Shown here: one piece after another, positions 11,926-23,113 of the stretch
How positions within the stretch are numbered: the stretch's first letter is position 1
Layout of the letters: every line of letters begins with the position of its first letter
Source of the DNA: Ephydatia muelleri
Taxonomy: Eukaryota > Porifera > Demospongiae > Spongillida > Spongillidae
NCBI GenBank assembly: GCA_013339895.1
Contig: JABACO010000001.1
Span: 13,134,678-13,198,677 of the forward strand
Direction: 5' to 3'
Length of the DNA: 64,000 bases
Notes under the pieces: generated by a model
The model's database searches: none
Seen by the model: only the letters and a program-made list of their open reading frames with translations
Told to the model about the DNA's origin: nothing
Translations under genes and position numbers: made by a program

Positions 11926-14399
11926 TCAAATCATTCTATTTACCTCACATGCAGGCAACCTTGATGCAGTCTGAATTTCCAAATGTGAATTAGAATTTTG
12001 AGCAAGCATGTCATTGAGAGTTCCAACAACTGCAGCTGTTTGGTCTAACTCCTGTACAATCGAATGGGCAGTGTAGTTTTCATCTCTTATATGTAACTTG
12101 CCTATTTCCATTTCTTGAACAAAATGCCTCATTAACTGTACTTCAATAGACCTGTTGTTAGTTCTATAGCTACCCAAAATACCATTGTATCTTTCAAATG
12201 AAAATAACCAAAATGCATAGACAGGCCCATAGTCCAAAATGCAGTTCAAGATGTGCATGTGCATGTGCATGTTAGGCGTAACCTTGTCCTTACCATACAG
12301 CCGCTGAAACTGCTTGCAAAACTGCAATAGTAACTTGTGTCCCTCCATAGCATCATGAATCTTCAGCATAGGGGAAACTAGGATGTTGCATGCTTGTACA
12401 AATAGATACCAGCACTCAAGATGCTCCTGTTCTAGCACGCCATGAAGGGCATACATAGAAAAAACCATTGTCCATGTTTTCCATTGGTCTGCTGTAAAAG
12501 AACTGAATGAAGATGCAATTTTATGTGGGATTCTACCCATTGAAGAAGGAGTTTCACACTTATCAACTTTCTCTTGCATCATTGCATGAAACCTTTTAGG
12601 TATAATAGGTTCAATATCATCTAACCATACGTTCTTCATAATGTGTTTTGCTGTTCCAAGGAATAGGTTGTGCATGGGGTCAACTATATGAAAGCGAACA
12701 CAATCAAAGTATTCCAAAAGCATTAAAGCAGTAAATCGTGAACCGTATTGTGATTCTATACGATCTCTTGCAGCTTGAGTTGTTTGCATGGAGGCCAAAT
12801 CTGCTTGTTCACGGTGGTCAGATTCATTTCGTAAGGGCGATTCATCTTCGCCATCATCAAAACAACCAAAACAAGCATGACCAGTTTCACAGTTGATGTG
12901 AAACTCTTTAGTGCACTTTGAACATCCCAATTTAGCCATGTGGCCTAAAAATCCACAAACTTTCCTTGCTGCAGGAATATCACAGGCTACACAAAGCAGT
13001 CCTGCTTTCAAATGCACTTGCTGGCCTGGGTTGTCTGGCATATTAATGACCATGCCCTCACTCCACAAAACCTTTAATTCCTCCACTAAGGGCTCCAGGT
13101 AAGAATTAATATTAAGCGGAGGCTCATTTGGACCTGGAATTAAACCAAAAAGAATCATGTTTTCTTTTAAAAATCTTTTTGAGCGTGGAAGATTCATAAC
13201 AGATAAATACACAGCTCCAACACTGTATGGTGTGTGCTTGAATGGGGTAAACCAGTCAACGTTCATCATTAGGCCTATGTTATGGGGGGCAGCAAGGAAT
13301 GCTGACCCATTGACATACTGGAACTCCTCCCAAATCTTGCCATCATAGATATCACAAAGAGTATCCTTGGGTATCTTCCGTTCACGCCAATGTTCACATG
13401 AGTTCAAAACACCTGGCTTACTAAGCAAAGTTTGCAACGATTCTATAAGAGGTTTATAACAGTACACTTTCAAAGGATAGAACTTGTGATCCCCATCTTT
13501 AGTGACTACAGCCCTCAAAAGTTGAGATCCGCAATGCTGCCTTCGGGAACGATGAGGGTGGTTGGGGAACTTGGAAAATGAGCACACTTTGGGGATCATT
13601 TTAGCTTTATCAACAAAGCACTTCTCAAACTCATAAAGAGTATGGCATTTCGGGCAAGAAACTAAACGCCTAAAGTCATTGCTGTTAACATTGAGACAAC
13701 TATGTAAGCCTATAATTGAGGTTGGAAAAATGGTTGTCATCTGGGCAACAAAAGATGAAAACCTACCTACAATGATAAAAACACAGCTGATAATGCGAAT
13801 TAAAGCTGAGACTGCAGCTATTGAGATGTTGTATCTTGATGACCACTTAGACAAAAGTACTAAAAAGAAAGCTACAACTCTTGAAGAGTCGTCACTACAG
13901 ACATCAGTTTCTAGATGCACGAGATGCTCATGCAAGGAATTAGTTGATTTTTCCATTATGTCACCTTCAATTTCAGAAACATTCACACCTTCCCACACCT
14001 CACCATCATCCACCTCATCTTCCAGGCAGTCCTCCGTAGCTTGTAGCTCAGCAGTGGAGTTATCCATCTCATCATCACTTAAACCTTCCGAATTATCACT
14101 GCCTATGAAAAAATAATGGAGGATTATCAGTGACAGTGCACATCCAAAATGATTGCTAATACGACAAGGCTTACTACATGGATGGATGTCAGTATGATAA
14201 TTTATCCCTGACCTGAATTTAATTGAATTGCACCACCATCATCCCCCTCATCCTCAGATGTAGACGGAACAGATTGACAATCTTTACTCCAAATCCGCGT
14301 GTGATCATCGTAGTATGCCTCCTTGTGCCTTAAAAATGTACGTGCTGATATAAATTCCTCACAGTGTTCGCAATATCGATACAAATGATTCCGATCCAT
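11926..14399 (-). CDS. CACTA transposase, tnp2 family, two exons
   Basis: Catalyses excision and integration of the CACTA element. Exon 1 is 14399-14213: ATG at 14399, Cys/His-rich N-terminus CEHCEEFISARTFLRHKEAYY, then an acidic Ser/Glu/Asp stretch. The intron 14212-14103 has a GT donor (CAG|GTCAGG) and an acceptor TTTTTTCATAG. Exon 1 leaves one base and exon 2 supplies two, so the frame is continuous into exon 2 (14102-11926), giving about 787 residues. Landmarks are a Cys-rich cluster (KCTKEFHINCETGHACFGC) and VDPMHNLFLGTAKH, the signature of tnp2-type transposases. No internal stops are seen, so it may encode active protein. The stop coincides with the edge of the minisatellite, and GAG|GTAAAT just before it could be a donor to a further exon. 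It is divergently arranged with the accessory gene across about 220 bp. Confidence 0.88.
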
Positions 14400-14620
14400 T
14401 GTATATACACAGACGCGAAGTTTTTCAAAATAAAAACGTCAGAAAATTCGGACCAATCAATTTCATTCTATAAATAAAAATACACAAGGCGGTAAAATCA
14501 GACTAATCATTTTTCAAAAAAAACGCGCGCGTCACATAATGCAGCTGTTGACAGCAGCTCATGTATGCATGATTATAGTTTCACTATCTGTTGCATTCAT
14601 TTTTCTTTGAATCAGTCAGT
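14400..14620. promoter_or_regulatory. Divergent promoter region of the CACTA element
   Basis: The 221 bp between the two start codons, ATG at 14399 (-) and ATG at 14621 (+), must hold the 5' ends of both genes. It contains AT-rich DNA and a GCGCGCG stretch at 14524-14531. I see no clear TATA box. Confidence 0.5.
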
Positions 14621-15833
14621 ATGTCATCAGCTCGTACTCCCGTTCGACCACTCGGAACGGGTGAAGACAGCGAGCGTAGGGTTTCGTCACCTTTTCTGTC
14701 GTCGTCGAGATCTTTGTTGCAGCCTGCAGGTAAAAAAAAAAATCATTCATTTCATGCAAATGAGGACCATTTGTTTTAGATTCCCGACGACAGGAAAGTG
14801 CCGCCGGCAGTACTGGTAATGTTAACGTCCAGATACTTGCGGCGATTAAATCGCTCCAAGAACAAGTGGCGGACTTACAGGCCAAGTCTACGCAACCAGC
14901 TGCCTCTTCCATCGAACAATGTGCAGTTTCTAAGAAAGCACCAAAAGAACTGTTGGTAAAGTATATTGAACTTTATCATGCATGTAATATCAATAACGTG
15001 CTTTCTATAGACATCTATTCACAGTGTTGTGAGGCATCTTCGAGAAAGACTGGATGCACCTATGCAATGGGACACAAGTTCAGGGTAAGCAATTTGCATT
15101 TGAAAACATAACCTTATAATTGCATGTATTGCACAGTTTTTCTTCGCCTGAAAATATGCGGGTGACATCGGAGATTGTAACAGCCTGTGTCAACGAGAAG
15201 TATCCTGCTTCCGTTGTACAAAGTAAGTCACTATCCATGCAAGAGAGTATACATGTATATATTCAAACAATGTTTTTACAGAAGCCACCAAAAAATACTT
15301 CACAACTCTGAAGCGGCGCTCGCGTCTACAAACTAACAACAAACTTCCAGACGCGAGAAAAAAACAACGAAGGCTTCAGCGAAAGCACCACGTACGTTTA
15401 TGACTATGCAGAATTTAACGTGATGTGTATTAGCATTAATCAATAATCATTTGGCATACAGAAACTTCAGAATCGCAAAGTAGCTCTGTCGGGATCAACA
15501 ACTTTAACACAGGAGCAGAAAGAAAAGTTTTCTTCTATTCTTCGCATCGAATACATGTCTTCGGAAGAAAGCGCCGAGGAATCGGGTGAGGACGAGCACA
15601 TGGGGGAACGATTAAAGGTGCTCCTCATTCACACTCTCCCGTGGAGAAATCCAAGCGTGAACGAAATGTTCCAATCACTGGATCGCAAAAGTGCAAGAAA
15701 AAGAACATCAAGAGCAGCTGAAATGTGCCGCAAACGGTGCCGTGCTAGCGCTACTGAACCATCCTCGCCGAGCGGATTTACAGCAAAACCTCCACCATCC
15801 TGCCCTGCGTGGGCAAAAGTGTCTGACTGTTAA
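14621..15833 (+). CDS. CACTA accessory gene (TnpA-like position), five exons
   Basis: Exon model: 14621-14729, 14780-15084, 15137-15222, 15282-15391, 15462-15833, all with GT/AG borders. Phases agree at junctions 1-2, 3-4 and 4-5. At junction 2-3 the frame is off by one; the acceptor is followed by a T-run (15137-15141), so a one-base gain there is the likely cause. The predicted protein has a Ser-rich N-terminus, a probable coiled coil (NVQILAAIKSLQEQVADLQ), a basic region (TLKRRSRLQTNNK, RKKQRRLQRKHH) and a conserved-looking C-terminal part with RIEYMSSEESAEESGEDE and LPWRNPSVNEMFQSLD. A DNA-binding accessory role is inferred from its position and basic character. I cannot name the family with certainty. 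Confidence 0.7.
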
Positions 15834-15944
15834 TTTTAGTTATCGTGATGTGTAATGAACTGTATGTATATATTGATATCAAAATATTTTAACTTCAATA
15901 ATAGATGTGAACCAAGATATTTTTAAACTATAGGCGTGTTGTAA
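15834..15944. other. 3' flank of the accessory gene
   Basis: AT-rich, probably the 3' UTR. A possible poly(A) context (CAATAATAGATG) occurs near 15895. No canonical AATAAA seen. Confidence 0.4.
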
Positions 15945-16198
15945 AAATAAGACGTCATAATGTTGTGTATTTATAGAACACCTTTGTATACCTTGTGTAA
16001 AGCTATTGCAAATGTTACATTTGACATCATGTTTGCGATGCGCAAACATGAGTAAAACCAGCCTTTACCATCTTTACACCGCCATGTAAACATCACGTTT
16101 GCGTCGTCGTAAATACAAGTAAATATACGTAAATGTGACCTTTACATCATGTTTACGTATTATTTACCGCACGCGTAAACACAATTTTTTACGCAGTG
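15945..16198. repeat. CACTA right subterminal repeat region
   Basis: Dense GTTTGCG, CGCAAAC and CGTAAA motifs in both orientations, mirroring the left end. Confidence 0.7.
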
Positions 16199-16201
16199 TG
16201 A
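16199..16201. repeat. Target-site duplication TGA, right
   Basis: Matches TGA at 10476-10478. Confidence 0.9.
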
Positions 16202-17387
16202 TTTACAGTGACAGAGTGATCCCCACAGACCCGAAATTTAGCCAGTTGTCCGGGAAGGCATGGCTTACGAATAGGAAGATCCACTGGTGTCCCATAGTCG
16301 TTGAACTGGGTAGGCTGCCACACCCCTTTGGCAATTCGCGCATTGTAGGCTTGGCAGAGGTCCTCCTGGATGGCTAAAGGAACAACACGTGCTTTGCAGA
16401 AGATGGGTTTTGCGTCTGGCTTGAACTTGACCTCCAGTTGGAAGTCCTTGAGAAACCCAAGTTCTGGCTTGAACAGTTCGGGAAATTCCTAACAGAGTTG
16501 CTTGCATGCTTTCTCAAGTGTTGGATCCACCTTTAGGTCATGGGGAGAGCGACCGCCTCTTAGATTCGACTTTACGAAGGCTTGTCTTCGTCCCGTAGAC
16601 TGTCTCCGCCACCTTCGCTGCTTCCTCTATCTCCACGGCAACTGAAATTGCATTAGCAAAGGTCAGTTCGTCTTCCTTGACTTAGATGAGCGCCTACAAA
16701 ATAGTTTCATTGCCGACGGAGCACATAAAGCGGGTGCGCATTGCTTCGTCCAGCGGGTCACGGATAGCGGTGAAAGTGTAAGTGACTGCGTCATGACGAA
16801 TATACGTGGCGAGTTCCTCTCCCGGCTTGCGACTCATTGAAGACCAATATTTATACCGGGTGTCCACGAAAGAACGCAATCTATCAAATGTTATTCCCGT
16901 TCAAAAGCATTGCGTTCTTTCGTGGACACCCGGTATGTAAATAGCTTACGAATGACGTAGCGCGTAGGATCGAATCGGTCCTTCATGTAGTCCTGGATCT
17001 CTTCGAGCATGAGTTCGTTTATACCCTTGGACGGTGTCTGCTGGGATGCTAGGTTACTCAGTAGCTTGAAGTTAACCTGCGACTGATTTGTAATTAAGGA
17101 ACACCTGCGCTCTCTTGTCAGCTGGGATAGAGTTAGCCCCATACAAAGGTTTGGAACCTTGCCCAGTAGTCACTCCACAACTTGGCTGTCGAGTCAAATG
17201 GTGTGAAGCTAGGAATGTCCACTATGGACGGATTGGAAATACATGTCTCTTGATTGCCCACCTGTCCCATGACAACGGCAATTAGCGCTTTCGTATGCTT
17301 TCGCCCTTCATCCATTTGTGGCTGCTGAGCCGCCATCTGTTGCTGGAGTAGTGTGAATAATGATATACATACTGAGGTGAGTATCAC
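16202..17387 (-). pseudogene. Ty3/gypsy relic, 5' part: gag and start of RT
   Basis: On the minus strand, gag begins near 17335 (MAAQQPQMDEGRKHTK) and contains IPSFTPFDSTAKLWSDYWARF, SNLASQQTPSKGINELML and KYWSSMSRKPGEELATYIR. This is the gag type that accompanies K02A2.6-like gypsy pol. Past FANAISVAVEIEEAAK (~16650) the sequence passes within ~50 residues into the start of RT (EFPELFKPELGFLKDFQLEV, then QPTQFNDYGTPVVPI). No zinc knuckle and no protease active site is present between them, so that part has been deleted. RT stops at the CACTA insertion and resumes at 10478. A small palindromic element lies in gag (16853-16936). Confidence 0.85.
16853..16936. mobile_element. 84-bp palindromic MITE inside gypsy gag
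   Basis: Perfect 28-bp inverted arms at 16853-16880 and 16909-16936 around a 28-base loop. The arm starts ATACCGGGTGTCCACGAAAG. Termini of the form TACCGGGTGTCC next to TA are typical of mariner-type MITEs. It splits a conserved gag segment, so it arrived after the gypsy element. Confidence 0.85.
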
Positions 17388-17625
17388 TACATTTCATTGT
17401 ATGTGACACAAGGTTTGTCCAGTAAGCTTCACATTGGTGTGAGACATCGCCCCAATGGTCTTCTGAGGGTCACGTGATTCTGAAGAGTGTGGCTATCAGG
17501 TGAGTCGTTTGTCACTAATAATGATATACATACTGACGTGAGTATCACTACATTTCATTGTATGTGACACAAGGTTTGTCCAGTAAGCTTCACATTGGTA
17601 TGAGACATCACCCCAATGGTCTTCT
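17356..17625. repeat. Direct repeat, 109 bp x 2, upstream of gag
   Basis: 17356-17464 and 17517-17625 are nearly identical (both contain CTACATTTCATTGTATGTG and AGTAAGCTTCACATTGGT), offset by 161 bp. They lie just upstream of gypsy gag and may be part of an LTR or leader, but no partner was found on the 3' side. Confidence 0.8.
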
Positions 17626-18051
17626 ATGGATAAGTGACTATGCAGCACTCACTGGAAATGCATCAAGAATCTGTTCACCTATCAGAGTCATGTTAATGAA
17701 TAGTTTTTCATATTGTTGACTTGGTTCTGAGTACAGTGCTACACAAGTATATAACCACACACAATTACACACAAAGTTCATCCACCTGCTGCACAAGGTG
17801 TAAGAACGACTCAGAATGGTCGAGCATTAGCTGAGGCGACCAAAGCGGTCAGTCAATGCCTTGGTTATTTTTTATGAAGAAATGCATTTTTGTATATACG
17901 ATGGTTTATGCTTCAGCTTGCCCTGGAGACTATATTATATGTTCTGCTGCGTGATGTTACTTATTATATGCATCGTATAAAGAGGCGGGGCACGCAAACA
18001 GTCTATCGCTAGAATGTACCTCATTCTCTCGGTGTCTTCTTTGGTGCCATC
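17626..18051. other. No gene seen
   Basis: Unique-looking intergenic sequence with no recognisable coding or repeat signal. Confidence 0.5.
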
Positions 18052-18173
18052 CATAAATTACGTCACTTCGAAGGGTCCCCAGCATGCAGTGTGGTAGCAG
18101 CCAGTGTGACGATGCATACATGAAGCATCATACATCAGTATAAGAGGGGTCCATATAGGTGACGTAATTTATG
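18052..18173. mobile_element. Short element with 15-bp terminal inverted repeats
   Basis: CATAAATTACGTCAC at 18052-18066 is the perfect inverse of GTGACGTAATTTATG at 18159-18173, with partly matching sequence inside (GGGTCCCC / GGGGTCC). Size 122 bp, no coding capacity. The flanks do not show a clear target-site duplication. Confidence 0.65.
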
Positions 18174-18394
18174 AACGGCCGCTTGTCATATCATTTATAC
18201 AAAGGCTCAGGATTCCAACTCCAACCTCCCATTATGGAAATGTCTTTCAGAATGCCTCACGCTCTCAGCAGAGATTATATTTTATCTCTGCTCTCAGCAG
18301 GCGAGGTCTGCAATCGCCATGTCATTAGTAAAACATCATGGCGGTATGCATTTTATAGCAGCCACGTGAATCACGTGATGATTATTTTTTGTCT

Positions 18395-18965
18395 CGCGTC
18401 GGTAAGTATGGCTCCACAGAATGTTTTTTTTGATAGGATGTATGACCGCTGTGGAACACTACATCTTCCACTGTAAGTCAGAGAGGTGCCATTTTATTCC
18501 AAAATCGTCAAACGAAAGCCAGGTGAGTTACCTTTAGCCTACGCTCTTTTTGAATTGAAAGCTTTGCTTGTCAGGAAATTGTGTATTGGGATAACGTTCT
18601 GCGAAGCAATTCAGGCAGGTTGTTGGTTAGAAAGAACGGCCGGCTACGCTACACAGCGAGGTAAGCAGTCAATTACGTGTTTTTGTGTGGCACTTTGTTG
18701 CTTCCAAGGCGTAACGTCGGGAACAGAATAATGGTGTTCTCTACTGCATTATGGCAGAAATGTTGGATTCCTTGATCTACCTGAAACATCCTGGCTGAAC
18801 AAGAGCGCTAAAACGTACGTGATGTAACAGCACCTCGTTATTGTTACCCTTTTCCTTTCGCTTAAATGGCGGTGTATTCTACGTGCATTCGGGTTGAACT
18901 ATTCTAAAGAAAGACCTGTGTTGTGGAAGTCAGATGTTACAACGTCACCATCAACTGCTGGGAGG
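18395..18965 (+). other. Cluster of strong splice donors; possible spliced transcript
   Basis: Consensus-like donors occur on the plus strand at about 18400 (TCG|GTAAGT), 18473 (ACT|GTAAGT), 18521 (CAG|GTGAGT), 18660 (GAG|GTAAGC) and 18966 (GAG|GTAAGG), several preceded by plausible acceptors (TTTGATAG, CCTTTAG, TTCCAAG). No continuous reading frame joins the would-be exons, so if real it may be non-coding RNA. I do not recognise a product. Confidence 0.25.
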
Positions 18966-20345
18966 TAAGGCCATTTTTTGGTAAAAGTGTTGTTTCAGTT
19001 ATGCTTTCTTTTCTACGAACAGGTTTGTTCTCTTATCAACTTTCTATGTTTCATATTTGTAAACTTGAAACATTAAATTTTTTGACTATGCGATCAATAA
19101 CCTGAGAAATAATGATAGTATTAACTAGTATATTTAACTTTCCTTATATTGCGCTTACACGGTAGGTTCCTCGGTCACGTACAAAATTGCACGTTCGCGC
19201 GCGACGTTGCTCTCGAATTACCCCGTGCGCATACAAATAATCCTCCGGGACCGAGAAATCATTCGTATGAAATCGGTCCACTCACGATTTCGAGAGCACA
19301 TGACGCGCAAAATTCGGAAGCACGCTCTTCCGGGTGATATTGCGTGCTGTCACGGGCCCGGAATCAAAGCCCTGAATTGCTGTGTATGCATGCGCTTAAT
19401 CAGTTCAAGAACAGTGTTTAGTCGATACATGTACATGTATTTGCATTTTGATCTGTGAGCTGCATAGATGCACAAATCGGTACATACATTACAATACGCC
19501 TGAGACCTTTGCCACGAAAATTAAGGGACCTAACGCATATACAAGCGGTATAAATACTCTTATTAGTATTCGTAACTGAATGTAAGTAACACTCCCCGTG
19601 CTGCATCCTTGCCTGCATTGTCGATGATAAACAGTCTAGATCTGCATGAAACTACATGTACATGTATATGTAGTTTGACAACAGAACAGTCAGATATGAA
19701 TGACAGTCATGCATGATATGGTACAGTTTTCGAGAATATGTTGCATCGTTTATAATCTATAACAGTTATAAAAATGCATCACGTTTGAATCGTCGTCCGA
19801 ACGCTATCGATCAAAGTCGTAGTTCAACGCTTCCATTTCGTCATGTGTATACTGTAATTAGTCTTGCAACAGCACACTGCCGACGTTACGACTTACGAGG
19901 TCCGATACCCCAATATATCGATCCTTAGTACATACATCAAATCCCCATACCTTGCATGCACTTTGCACATACATCATGTCCCCATAAGATTGGTCCTTTG
20001 CAAATGCATTGTGTTCCCTTATAAGATCGCTCCAATGTACATACATTGCAAATGTCTTGACTAGCTTGCTACCGTATTGCCACTCGTACAGCCTGCCCCA
20101 AGTCCTCAACAGTTTCCAACGTATATGGCTATAAGCATCACCTTTTAATAAGAGCCAACGCAAAGGACCTATTGTCCCGATCATTAGTTTATTGACGTAT
20201 TTGGTTAGTGGTATAGATTTATAATAAATACCTGTAATTTATAAATACCTGTGTTTAATGTGCTAGAAAGTGCACTAACGTATTGCATATATGATCATCT
20301 TGAGCGCATTGAATGTACTTTCACCTTTATTATTTCTACCATTAT

Positions 20346-20347
<2 letters not shown>
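18966..20347. other. No gene seen; short repeats
   Basis: GC-richer DNA at 19150-19380, a copy of the GGGACCTAACGCAT motif near 19526, and loosely repeated TACATACAT/CCCCATA units at 19920-20060. No supported coding region. Confidence 0.5.

Positions 20348-20376
<29 letters not shown>
20348..20376. repeat. Poly(C) tract, 29 bases
   Basis: Uninterrupted C on the plus strand. One of eight runs of 18 or more C/G in the window. Confidence 0.95.
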
Positions 20377-20378
<2 letters not shown>

Positions 20379-21439
20379 TTCCACCCTTCTGTACAGCACT
20401 GGCCATTGGCCTGTCTCCTGCGCTACAGCAGACTTCAGAGTGAATGAGAAGCATAGGTATGTACTTATAATCCTTGAAAGATATATGTGAAGCAGCTGGC
20501 ATTCATATGCGAAATCTTAATATCAGCAGTGGCACACTAATATCCATAACATTCAAGTATAACAATGTCCCAAAGATCTGCAACAGCATCCAAAATCTCT
20601 TATTTGTTACTTTCAGCCTAAGCGAGATGCTTAACAACACCTATAAGAAAAATGCAGCTGTAACATCTCAATACATACAAATTGAACCAATTCAATACTG
20701 AGATTCATTTATTTGAGCTAGAACTTCAATACATGCATTTCCATAAACTTTATCATTAAATGCAATGCATAAATAGAATTAAGGAGAACATACCTTTAAA
20801 AACCCATTTTTCAGCAGGGTTCACAAACTCATGAAAAAACACATTAAATTCATTCACGCAATGATGTAATTGTCTGACTATTTCCAGAGTTTGACATCAG
20901 GATTAGTGTTTAACATTTGAAAGCCCAGTGACTAAAAAATATATACACCGCTATTAGCTACAACTTATGGATTTTGAGGCTCAAAATTAGTGTTCAACGT
21001 GATTGCCTGCAGACTTGATGTACAACTCTGCATTAATTGCCAACTATAATGTATCGTAATATGGGACTATGTCCATTTAGAAATTCAATAATTTTTCAGA
21101 ACAAAAATGATACAGTCCTAAGATATAACAAATGAAATATACAATAGCCCATAACTTCAAAACCAATTGACTAAACTTTAATGATCAAATAACCAAAACG
21201 AGATGTGCATTTTGCTTGCACAATCCATTCCAGTTATTTAATTTCCAAAGTTGTAAAATTAATTTCAAGTTGAAATTAGTATCCATTGCAAGGTACATGC
21301 ATAGCCTTTGCCACAAGCTTCACTTTAATCAAGATGTTTCAATTGATTCACAACTGTGCTATGGTGTCTCTCTCTGTTGCTAGAAACATGCTATGTGACT
21401 ATTGTACATCAATACATGTACCTTACAGTTAATACTTAC
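20377..21439. other. AT-rich DNA downstream of the LCCL-like exons
   Basis: No recognisable exon. It is either the next intron or the 3' flank of the minus-strand LCCL-like gene. Confidence 0.5.
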
Positions 21440-21730
21440 GTAAAAATGAATAACTTCCAGCCCATGCTCCATATGATGAGGTAGTCACACCATTGCGCAC
21501 CGATCCTTGATATGAGCTCTGGCCAGCAAGAATCTTGACAGTGACCACTTTGGTCTCCCCGGGTAAAACAACACCAGCATGTACTGCAGCACGGGCCAAC
21601 ACAGAGTCATCAGTGTAGATGTCTGTACCCCACACGCTTCCAGAGAGTGTGCCTGTCAGAGTGAACTGGAAGTTTTGTCCAACCCTGTCACGGTAGGCTA
21701 CCAAATTGCTGGGAGCTTGAGGGATGGTTA
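21440..21730 (-). CDS. LCCL-like module exon, copy 1 (3'-most)
   Basis: A 291-bp exon, phase 1 at both ends, with acceptor CCAATGCAG and donor GTAAGT. It encodes 97 residues including FTLTGTLSGSVWGTDIYTDD, AAVHAGVVLPGETKVVTV, AGQSSYQGS and YGAWAGSYSF. That order and spacing fit the LCCL fold, which is usually extracellular, but the usual first two cysteines are absent. This copy has Ala-Arg-Ala where the others have Ala-Cys-Ala, and its last codons differ (TTTTTAC instead of TTTATTG before the donor), so it has diverged furthest. Confidence 0.8.
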
Positions 21731-21994
21731 CTGCATTGGAAAGTGTTCATAATGACATTACGAAATGCGAAGCTCGGTGAAAATTACAATCTGATTAATT
21801 TATTATATACGTATGCTCTACATGTAATTTATTACAACTCAATAATGTCTACAATATAATTGTACAAGTCAATTTTAATAGTTTGCTGCTAATGTTTTAT
21901 GCTATACTCAGCTATTAATGGGAAATAATTCAAACATTGCAATACGAACTGCAATGCTGTGGCATGTCATGCATACACAATTACATTTACTTAC

Positions 21995-22285
21995 CAATAA
22001 ATGAATAACTTCCAGCCCATGCTCCATATGATGCAGTAGTCACACCATTGTGCACCGATCCTTGATATGAGCTCTGGCCCGCAAGAATCTTGACAGTGAC
22101 CACTTTGGTCTCCCCGGGTAAAACAACACCAGCATGTACTGCAGCACAGGCCAACACAGAGTCATCAGTGTAGATGCCTGTACCCCACACACTTCCAGAG
22201 AGTGTGCCAGTCAGAGTAAACTGGAAGTTTTGTCCAACCCTGTCACGATAGGCTACCAAATTGCTGGGAGCTTGAGGGATGGTTA
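21995..22285 (-). CDS. LCCL-like module exon, copy 2
   Basis: Same 291-bp, phase 1-1 exon as copy 1, 555 bp upstream in the gene. It has GTGIYTDD and SVHNGV where copy 1 has GTDIYTDD and SVRNGV. A single Cys is in the DDSVLAC motif. The intron between copies is also similar (for example TGCAATACGAACTGCAATG), so the duplicated unit was exon plus intron. Confidence 0.8.
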
Positions 22286-22548
22286 CTGCATTGGAAAGTG
22301 TTCATAATGGCATTACGAAATGCAAATATTAATGATTAGGAAGCTCGGTGAAAATTACAATCTTATTTCATCTGCATGCTCTAAATGTTGTAAACTAATT
22401 TATAATAACTCAATAATTGTCTACAATAAAATTGTACAAGTAAGTTTTAATAGTTTGCTGCTATGTTATACTCAGCTATTAATTCAAACATTGCAATACG
22501 AACTGCAATGCTGTGGCATGTCATGCATACACAATTACATTTACTTAC

Positions 22549-22839
22549 CAATAAATGAATAGCTTCCAGCCCATGCTCCATATGATGCAGTAGTCACACC
22601 ATTGCGCACCGATCCTTGATATGAGCTCTGGCCGGCAAGAATCTTGACAGTGACCACTTTGGTCTCCCCGGGTAAGACAACACCAGCATGTACTGCAGCA
22701 CAGGCCAACACAGAGTCATCAGTGTAGATGTCTGTACCCCACACACTTCCAGAGAGTGTGCCAGTCAGAGTAAACTGGAAGTTTTGTCCAACCCTGTTAC
22801 GATAGGCTACCAAATTGCCGGGAGCTTGAGGGATGGTTA
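22549..22839 (-). CDS. LCCL-like module exon, copy 3
   Basis: 291 bp, phase 1-1, 554 bp from copy 2. Differs from its neighbours by only a few residues (MVAYRNRVG instead of RDRVG). Splice sites are intact. Confidence 0.8.
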
Positions 22840-23113
22840 CTGCATTGGAAAGTGTTCATAATGGGATTACAAAATACATATTGGAAGCTCAATGAAAATT
22901 ACAATCTGATTAATTTATTTCATCTGTATGCTCTAAATGTTTAAACTAATTCATAACAACTCAACAATTGTCTTCAATAAAATTGTACAAGTAAATTTTA
23001 ATAGTTTGTTGCTAATGTTTTATTGTACACTCTGTTATTAATGGGAAATGATTCAAGCATTGCAATACGAACTGCAATGCTGTGGCATGTCATACACAGC
23101 TACATGTACTTAC

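Larger units (their letters stand above)
10479..16198. mobile_element. Complete CACTA (EnSpm/CMC) DNA transposon, 5,720 bp
   Basis: The ends are CACTGCACAAAAAGTTAGG on the left and, read inward on the minus strand, CACTGCGTAAAAAATTGTG on the right. Both then continue to GTTTAC. CACTA-superfamily termini begin CACTA or CACTG. TGA flanks both ends. The element carries a tnp2-type transposase on the minus strand, a divergent accessory gene on the plus strand, subterminal repeats and a minisatellite. It lies inside the RT gene of a gypsy element: taking it out with one TGA brings the two RT parts into the same reading frame. This makes the boundaries very secure. The structure is intact, though the accessory gene may carry a one-base defect. 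Confidence 0.95.

Noticed and set aside
10974-11929. Long Thr/His/Pro- and Cys/Val-rich open frames on both strands
   Set aside because: They arise from a 17-bp tandem repeat without stop codons. No unique protein sequence is present.
8300-17900. LTR pair of the gypsy element
   Set aside because: I compared both flanks by eye and found no matching pair. The 17356/17517 direct repeats have no partner at the 3' side.
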